Source: Deltaproteobacteria bacterium (GTDB lineage Bacteria > Myxococcota > XYA12-FULL-58-9 > JAUUZB01). From it: 7,093 nt of DNA. The notes beneath the pieces are model-generated. The model had not been told where the DNA came from. It worked only from the letters and a program-made list of their open reading frames with translations, and did not search any database. The stretch covers positions 1 to 7,093 of the forward strand of contig JAUUZB010000179.1 in NCBI GenBank assembly GCA_030590185.1, given 5' to 3'. The stretch's first letter is position 1. Each line of letters starts with the position of its first letter. Both the position numbers and the translations under genes were made by a program. Of the stretch, positions 1-4,055 are shown one piece after another.

Positions 1-1
1 G

Positions 2-328
2 CGGCTCACCAAACGTCCCCTCGACAGGGAAGTGACCCCCGAGGGGCTGCCCTCGATACCGAGGGGCCGACCCGCCAACATCGGAACGGGCGATCAACGC
101 CGTTCGCGGCCGCCGCGACGTGGTGGTCGGGATCAGGGCGGCTCCGGCAACGGCGGCGCTCGCAGCGGTGGCGCTCGAAACGGCAGCGCTCGCAGCGGCA
201 GCGCCCGCAGCGGCAGCGCTCGTAACGGCAGCGCCCGTAACGGCAGCGCTCGCAACGGTAACGCTCGCGGCGGCAACGCTCGCAGCGGCGGGGCTCGCAA
301 CAGCGGCGCTCGTTCAGCCCCGCGCTAG
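2..328 (+). CDS. C-terminal end of an incoming protein with a basic RG/SARN-repeat tail, possibly a DEAD-box RNA helicase (partial)
   Basis: The frame is open from the left edge of the window to a TAG at 326-328, so the 108 visible residues are best read as the C-terminus of a gene that starts outside. A GTG at 32 has no well-spaced ribosome-binding site and is probably internal. The first residues (RLTKRPLDREVTPEGLP) resemble the segment where the helicase core of RhlE-type DEAD-box proteins gives way to a variable basic tail. No helicase motif is inside the window, so that identity is a guess. What follows is low-complexity and strongly basic: RRSRPPRRGGRDQGG, then eleven pentapeptides of the type G-[SG]-A-R-[SN]. 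Such tails are usually disordered and bind RNA. Another RNA-associated protein, such as a pseudouridine synthase with a basic tail, is equally possible. The gene converges on the lipoprotein gene at 435-1292. Its stop codon lies at the edge of the 81-bp duplication. Confidence 0.5.
   Translation, partial: RLTKRPLDREVTPEGLPSIPRGRPANIGTGDQRRSRPPRRGGRDQGGSGNGGARSGGARNGSARSGSARSGSARNGSARNGSARNGNARGGNARSGGARNSGARSAPR
152..316 (+). repeat. Eleven tandem 15-bp units coding for G-(S/G/N)-A-R-(S/N)
   Basis: Eleven consecutive units of 15 bp follow the consensus GGC-AGC-GCT-CGC-AAC. Most variation is at third codon positions (CGC/CGT, GCT/GCC) or gives a Ser/Asn/Gly exchange at two positions of the pentapeptide. 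The Ala-Arg core is kept in all eleven units. A twelfth, degenerate unit (GGC-GGC-TCC-GGC-AAC) precedes them at 137-151. Because the period is a multiple of three, gain or loss of units changes only the tail length. The array is part of the partial CDS ending at 328. Confidence 0.9.
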
Positions 329-489
329 GGGAGGAGCAGACCTGCGGCCGAGGCTACGGCGCGATATCAAAGCTGTAGTTGCGGCCGTAGTTGCTGTCCC
401 GGGTGTGAGGGGAGGAGCAAACCTCCGACCGAGGCTACGGCGCAATATCAAAGCTGTAGTTGCGACCGTAGTTGCTGTCCCAGGTGTGA
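327..489. repeat. 81-bp direct tandem duplication of the 3' end of the lipoprotein gene
   Basis: Positions 327-408 and 408-489 align base for base at an offset of 81 and differ at only six sites, five of them transitions. On the minus strand each copy carries the last 18 codons of the lipoprotein gene, including the stop (ending NYSFDIAP and TAG), plus 27 bp of downstream sequence. The copy at 408-489 is the functional gene end. The copy at 327-407 lies beyond the stop as a relic. Since 81 is 27 codons, the relic stays in the same frame as the gene. Its coding part has mainly silent changes (CGT/CGC, ATT/ATC) and one replacement (TGG to CGG). It fills most of the space between the two convergent genes. 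Confidence 0.93.
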
Positions 490-1292
490 CAGGTCGGGGG
501 GTACTGCTCGTTCTCGGCGTAGATCTCGACCCGGCGCGCGGTGGCCGGGATCGGGAAGACCGCCAGGACCCGCTCGCGGTCGTTCGGGCTGGTGGGCAGC
601 ATGACGCTCTGGCCCGGCAGCCACTCGCCGTCAAAGGCAACGTGCACGAGGATGTCCCAGTTCTCGAAGCCGCGGTACACGACCCGGCAATCCGGTTGGC
701 GCTCCCAGGCGTAGTCGATCACCAGGGCGCCGCCGGCGGTTAGGGGCTCGACCACGGTCTCGCTCCAGTCCGCGGCAAAGCGGATCAACCCGGGTTGCCA
801 GGGCTGGGTTGCGAACTGATAGTTGTGACCGAAGCGGCTGTCGTATTCGACGCAACCATCGTCACGTTCGGTCCATAGCCACACCTCGATGCCGTCGCCC
901 GCGGCCGGCACGAAGAGGCTTCCCCAACGGCTGTTGCCGGCCTCGCCGAAGTCGAGGGGAAAGTGGGTGACCTCATCGCCGGCCATCACCGCGACGGTGA
1001 CCGCGCCCCAGGTGCCGCAGTTGGGAAAGCGGCTCGGGTCGACCGAGAGCTGCACCTCGGCGCCGTGGTAGAGCACGCCGGTGAGCCACTCATTCCACTC
1101 GCCGCCGAAGCTCAGGGTGGCGGGGGGCGGTGTTGCGAGGTCGGCGTCGGCGGGTAGCGGCCCGCGCGTCTCATCCCCGGATAGACCGGCGGCATTCGCC
1201 TCAGGGCTGGCGCCAAGACCAGTCAGAGCTTGGTCACCACAGGCGGCGAGCAAGGAAAGGAGCAAGACCAGGGTAAACAGGCTCCAACGCAT
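435..1292 (-). CDS. Lipoprotein with two related beta-rich extracellular domains (DUF6209-like)
   Basis: The 285-residue protein starts MRWSLFTLVLLLSLLAACGD, a lipoprotein signal peptide whose lipobox (L-A-A-C) makes Cys18 the expected lipidated residue. Acylation by the Lgt/Lsp pathway would place it in the inner or outer membrane. A Pro/Ala-rich linker (about 28-58) follows. Two domains of similar design come next, about 60-163 and 169-285. Each has a G-[GA]-x-[VL] strand, an [RE]xPxC turn, and a terminal unit with an acidic/aromatic strand, a Cys, and Y/W-DS-[RN]-[FY]-G-x-NY-[QS]-F. The second domain resembles what I recall of DUF6209, common in Myxococcota and without a known function. 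That assignment is from memory. No catalytic motif is visible. The start is supported by GGAG (1300-1303, minus strand) seven bases upstream. Cys residues at 92, 147, 202 and 268 sit at corresponding positions of the two domains and may pair. A partial copy of its last codons follows the stop. Confidence 0.8.
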   Translation of the reverse strand: MRWSLFTLVLLLSLLAACGDQALTGLGASPEANAAGLSGDETRGPLPADADLATPPPATLSFGGEWNEWLTGVLYHGAEVQLSVDPSRFPNCGTWGAVTVAVMAGDEVTHFPLDFGEAGNSRWGSLFVPAAGDGIEVWLWTERDDGCVEYDSRFGHNYQFATQPWQPGLIRFAADWSETVVEPLTAGGALVIDYAWERQPDCRVVYRGFENWDILVHVAFDGEWLPGQSVMLPTSPNDRERVLAVFPIPATARRVEIYAENEQYPPTCHTWDSNYGRNYSFDIAP

Positions 1293-1348
1293 GATGTGGC
1301 TCCGGTGGTTAGTATCTCTTTGTAGAGTTACGTTTTGATGCGGTGCAG

Positions 1349-1377
1349 CAAATACGATCCCACAGCGCTTTGGTCAA
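1349..1377 (-). promoter_or_regulatory. Candidate sigma70-type promoter for the lipoprotein gene
   Basis: On the minus strand TTGACC (1377-1372, five of six consensus bases) is followed after 17 bp by TATTTG (1354-1349, three of six). This would start transcription near 1342 and give a leader of about 50 nucleotides before the ATG at 1292. The surrounding 175-bp divergent intergenic region is visibly more AT-rich than the genes. No convincing promoter was found on the plus strand for the hydrolase. The -10 match is poor, so the site is a candidate only. Confidence 0.4.
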
Positions 1378-1467
1378 GTAGGAAATCACCGGATTGCGTC
1401 CGGGCACCGACTTCCGCTAGTCAGGTCCCGAATTCTCCTCTAGCTCGGATCGGATTGGACCAGACCC

Positions 1468-2511
1468 ATGACACAGCCTGGCGCCTGGGAAAGGCTGCGC
1501 AAGCGCGCCGGCCGCACGGTGGTCGACTACTTCTTTCGGCTCACCGCTGGCAGCACCAGGCTGCTCCCCTTTGCGCGCCCGTCCCTGCACGGCGTGGAAG
1601 TGTTGCGCGACATCCCCTACCGCGACACCGGCGCCGTCGAGCACCGCCTCGACATCTACCGGCCCAAGAAGGCCCGCGGCCCGTTGCCGGTGGTGCTCTA
1701 CGTGCACGGCGGTGGATTTCGCATCCTGTCCAAGGACACCCATTGGTTGTTCGGGCTGCTCTTTGCGCGTCGCGGTTACCTGACGATCAGTGTCAATTAC
1801 CGGCTGGCGCCCGAGCATCCCTTTCCGGCGGCGGTGGAGGACCTCTGCGCGGCCTACGCCTGGGTCGCGGAGAACGCGACGAGCTACGGCGGCGACATTG
1901 ACCGCCTGGTGCTCGCCGGCGAGTCAGCGGGCGCCAACCTGATCACCGCCCTGACCCTGGCCGCCTGTTATCAGCGCCCCGAGCCCCACGCCCGCACGGT
2001 TTGGGATACCGGGGTGGTGCCGCGGGCGGTGCTGCCGGCCTGCGGGATCTTTCAGGTCACCAACGTTGAACGCTTCCGGGAGCAGGGGGTGAGCCAGTTG
2101 GTGTTCGATCGTCTCGAAGAGGTCTCGGCATTCTATTTGCAGCGGGCGCAGGTCAACGATGGTCGGGACCGCGACCGCGACCGCGACCGTGACCGCGACC
2201 GTGACCCCGCCCTCGATCTCGCCGATCCAGTGGTCGCGCTCGAACGGCGCGAGCCACCATCGCGACCGTTGCCGCCCTTCTTCATGATCGTTGGCACCGC
2301 GGACGTCTTGATGACCGAGACCCAACGGCTCGAGACAGCGTTGACCGCGCTCGGTGTCACCGTTGAGGCGCGCTACTACGCCGGCGGCATGCATGCCTTC
2401 CAGGCCTTCATCTGGCGCGACAAGGCGCGGCGCTCCTGGCGCGACACCTTTGCGTTTCTCGATCGACACCTCGGGGGACCAGGGCAACGTGACCAAGGAG
2501 AGCCATCCTGA
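1468..2511 (+). CDS. Alpha/beta hydrolase of the hormone-sensitive-lipase (family IV) type, probable carboxylesterase
   Basis: The 347-residue protein carries the hallmarks of the abhydrolase_3/HSL family. The oxyanion-hole motif HGGGF is at 80-84 and the family signature YRLAPE at 111-116. The nucleophile elbow GESAG (151-155) places the catalytic Ser at 153. GTADVL (276-281) places the acid at Asp279, and GGMHAF places the base at His309. The triad is complete, so the enzyme should be active, most likely on short or medium acyl esters; the substrate is unknown. There is no signal peptide, so it should be cytoplasmic. ATG 1468 is the first start after an in-frame TAG at 1441, although its ribosome-binding site is weak. 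The oddity is an (Arg-Asp)7 run at 233-246 between nucleophile and acid, just before the usual conserved Asp-Pro region. The stop overlaps the proposed CTG start of the next gene, which suggests an operon with coupled translation. Confidence 0.92.
   Translation: MTQPGAWERLRKRAGRTVVDYFFRLTAGSTRLLPFARPSLHGVEVLRDIPYRDTGAVEHRLDIYRPKKARGPLPVVLYVHGGGFRILSKDTHWLFGLLFARRGYLTISVNYRLAPEHPFPAAVEDLCAAYAWVAENATSYGGDIDRLVLAGESAGANLITALTLAACYQRPEPHARTVWDTGVVPRAVLPACGIFQVTNVERFREQGVSQLVFDRLEEVSAFYLQRAQVNDGRDRDRDRDRDRDRDPALDLADPVVALERREPPSRPLPPFFMIVGTADVLMTETQRLETALTALGVTVEARYYAGGMHAFQAFIWRDKARRSWRDTFAFLDRHLGGPGQRDQGEPS
2164..2205 (+). repeat. Hexanucleotide microsatellite (CGCGAC)7 coding for (Arg-Asp)7
   Basis: Seven consecutive 6-bp units, CG(C/G/T)-GAC, lie inside the hydrolase gene and give alternating Arg and Asp at residues 233-246. 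Only the third base of the Arg codon varies. The period is in frame, so slippage would only lengthen or shorten a charged surface loop. The family does not normally have such a run at this place, so it looks like a recent local expansion. Confidence 0.9.
2495..2510 (+). promoter_or_regulatory. Shine-Dalgarno AAGGAG and CTG start of the zinc-ribbon/SecY-like gene
   Basis: AAGGAG at 2495-2500 is an almost perfect ribosome-binding site. It stands seven bases before CTG 2508-2510, the ideal spacing. The CTG overlaps the hydrolase TGA as CTGA, the same arrangement as the common ATGA coupling. The frame is closed upstream by TGA at 2490-2492. The only other near-cognate codon is ATC at 2505, at poorer spacing. 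The alternative GTG at 2661 has no ribosome-binding site and would discard a complete zinc ribbon. Confidence 0.7.
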
Positions 2512-3215
2512 AATACTGCCCCAACCCCGACTGCCCCTCCCAACAGCAGCATGGCCACCCGGCCCAGTACCGGGACGAGATTGATACCTGCCACGACTGC
2601 GGCACGGGACTCGAGGCCGGCGAAGGTCCCGCCGCCGATCCCGCCGAGCGTCTAGCACCGGTGTCGGGGGCACTCTGGCGTCGCCTGGCGGTTACCGTGG
2701 CACTGCCGCTGGTGATCGAGCTGCTGGCGCGGGTGATGCTCCCCGGCATCGACTCCGCCGCACTCGGCGGTTTGTCGGGGCTCGGGCTCACGGACCTACC
2801 GCCAACCCTCGGCGTACTGGCCCTCGGGATCGTTCCGATTCTCAGCGCCTTTGTCCTGGTCGAGCTCGCGACCTTGGTGGTGCCCGCCTGGCGCCCCCTA
2901 CGCACCGGCGGGATCGAGGGGCGCGCGCGCCTGCAGCGCGGCGTGGTCATCGTGACCTTGCTCCTCGCGATGGTCCAGGCCTACAGCCTGGTCCTCTATC
3001 TGGACCAGCTGTCGTGGCAGATGCCGGAGTTGGTTCCGCATCCGGGGGCTGGTTTCCGGCTCGTCGTTGGCCTCACGCTGATCGCGGGCATGACGGTGAC
3101 CTGGCTGGCCGCGGTTCTCATCGACCGCTATGGGCTCGGCAATGGCTTCTCGGTCTTGATCGCCTCGGCCCTTGCCGTGGAGATCCTCGACCAGCTCGGG
3201 CGGCTCGCACGTTGA
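2508..3215 (+). CDS. Zinc ribbon fused to a SecY-like N-terminal half (transmembrane helices 1-5)
   Basis: From CTG 2508 the product is 235 residues. Residues 1-35 form a zinc ribbon with C4-x4-C9 and C28-x2-C31, of the kind often found with DUF2007 domains. An Ala/Pro/Glu linker runs to about 55. Residues 58-230 follow SecY in order. Helix 1 ends in PGID (79-82), as in the SecY segment IPIPGID. The ALGIVPxLSA block (105-114) corresponds to ALGIMPYISA of E. coli helix 2. An EGR turn (137-139) precedes helix 3. A TWL segment and DRYGLGNG (206-213) match the MWLGEQITERGIGNG region that joins helices 4 and 5. The plug region between helices 1 and 2 is much shorter than in canonical SecY. The protein should be an inner-membrane component. 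It ends at TGA 3213-3215 just after helix 5, and the same frame continues with helices 6-10. A start at GTG 2661 (184 residues) would lose the zinc ribbon. The SecY relation is confident; function as a translocon is not shown. Confidence 0.8.
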   Translation: MKYCPNPDCPSQQQHGHPAQYRDEIDTCHDCGTGLEAGEGPAADPAERLAPVSGALWRRLAVTVALPLVIELLARVMLPGIDSAALGGLSGLGLTDLPPTLGVLALGIVPILSAFVLVELATLVVPAWRPLRTGGIEGRARLQRGVVIVTLLLAMVQAYSLVLYLDQLSWQMPELVPHPGAGFRLVVGLTLIAGMTVTWLAAVLIDRYGLGNGFSVLIASALAVEILDQLGRLAR

Positions 3216-3260
3216 GTCAACGAGGGTATCTTCACACCGATCGAGATCCTGGCCTGGCTC
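3213..3260 (+). other. In-frame TGA and non-annotated link between the two SecY-like halves
   Basis: The TGA at 3213-3215 is the only stop between CTG 2508 and TGA 4014 in this frame. The 15 codons after it (VNEGIFTPIEILAWL) have the composition expected of the helix 5-6 loop and the first half of helix 6. A conventional start at GTG 3261 would cut helix 6 in the middle. No good Shine-Dalgarno sequence stands before any ATG, GTG, TTG or CTG in the stretch. The sequence therefore looks like coding DNA that must be read through, or that belonged to one uninterrupted gene until recently. Confidence 0.65.
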
Positions 3261-4016
3261 GTGGCCCTGGGCGCGGTCTGCTTTTTCAGCTGGCGAATGC
3301 TCACCACCTCCCAGCACAAAATTGCCTCCCCGAGCCTGCTGCCGACCCACCTGCGTCTGCCGGCCACTGGCCTGTCGCCCCTCGAGTCCGCCATCGCTCT
3401 GCTCGCCATCCCGACCGCGGTGCTACAGATCTGGTGGCTCGACACCAGCTGGTTCCCGCAGCTACAGCTCGACTCCGCCCCATTCTTCGCGGTGGGGGCG
3501 GCGCTGCTGATCGGCTTCTCGGTGCTGTTCGTGATCCTGTACCACCAGCCCTGCCGGGTGGCGCGCGCCTGGGCGCTGTTCATCGATGCCTCGAAGAACG
3601 AGATGGCACAGCACGTCAAGCGGTTGAGCCGGCCGGCCCTGATCCACAGCGTCAAGTATCTCATTCTCATCGCCGCGGCGGTGGCCGCCATGAGTAACCT
3701 CGCCGCCGGCCACGCCTACTGGCGCGCCGGGATCCTGGTGGCCTTAGTGGCGGTTTTTCTCGACCTACGCGCCGAGTGGCGACAGCGCCGAAGGCTCGGG
3801 GAGTTGGTATCGGTGTGGCCGTTGCACCGGGTCTACATGATCGACGTCGTGCTCGCGGCGTTAGAGAAACACGGCATCACGGCCCACGCCCGCGGCGCCT
3901 ATCACCGTACTCTGTTACAATTCCCTGGGCCGTTCGTGCCGGTGGAGATCATGGTGGCGACAGCGGACGCCGACCAGGCGCGGGAGATACTCGGGGTGCT
4001 CGAATCGCGGCGGTGA
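3261..4016 (+). CDS. SecY-like C-terminal half (helices 6-10) fused to a DUF2007-like domain
   Basis: The start given is the first conventional start codon (GTG, 251 residues). The homologous sequence begins about 12 codons earlier, so the true protein is either longer at the N-terminus or the C-terminal part of one 502-codon reading frame from 2508. Hydrophobic segments at about 1-12 (rest of helix 6), 37-60, 74-94, 126-148 and 153-170 correspond to SecY helices 6-10. THLRLPATGLSP matches the STHLPLKVNMAG entry to SecY helix 7. The loops after helices 6 and 8, which contact ribosome and SecA in SecY, are short here, and the GIRPG motif with its essential Arg is missing. Residues 186-247 (WPLHRVYMIDVVLAALEKHG onward, then PGPFVPVEIMV and a final ADQAREIL helix) fit the DUF2007 family of small putative signal-transducing domains. 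No ribosome-binding site precedes the GTG. Function is unknown. Confidence 0.72.
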   Translation: MALGAVCFFSWRMLTTSQHKIASPSLLPTHLRLPATGLSPLESAIALLAIPTAVLQIWWLDTSWFPQLQLDSAPFFAVGAALLIGFSVLFVILYHQPCRVARAWALFIDASKNEMAQHVKRLSRPALIHSVKYLILIAAAVAAMSNLAAGHAYWRAGILVALVAVFLDLRAEWRQRRRLGELVSVWPLHRVYMIDVVLAALEKHGITAHARGAYHRTLLQFPGPFVPVEIMVATADADQAREILGVLESRR

Positions 4017-4055
4017 GTCGTTGACACGCACATTGACGTGTGGAGTTGTTTCCGG

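Noticed and set aside
152..316. A CRISPR-like array
   Set aside because: The units are contiguous 15-bp in-frame codon repeats without spacers.
120..743. A 207-codon plus-strand frame rich in Ala and Val
   Set aside because: It is the out-of-frame reading of the 15-bp array followed by the antisense of the lipoprotein gene. The lipoprotein frame has a signal peptide and domain structure, and this one has none.
1924..2673. A 249-codon minus-strand frame across the end of the hydrolase and the zinc-ribbon region
   Set aside because: It is antisense to a hydrolase with a complete catalytic triad and has no recognisable motif. It is a typical shadow frame of GC-rich DNA.
3213..3250. Selenocysteine insertion at the TGA
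   Set aside because: GGGTATC (3224-3230) and GAGATCC could form a short imperfect stem, but it has a mismatch and no convincing SECIS loop. A redox residue is not expected in the helix 5-6 loop of SecY.
3014..3697. A 227-codon plus-strand frame spanning the TGA at 3213
   Set aside because: It is out of frame with the SecY-like sequence on both sides and shows no membrane segments. A frameshift is not needed, since both SecY-like halves are in the same frame.
4021..4049. A perfect TTGACA that could be a -35 box for the beta-helix gene
   Set aside because: No acceptable -10 box lies 16-18 bp downstream, and transcription would start at about the ATG itself. The gene is more likely transcribed with the one before it.
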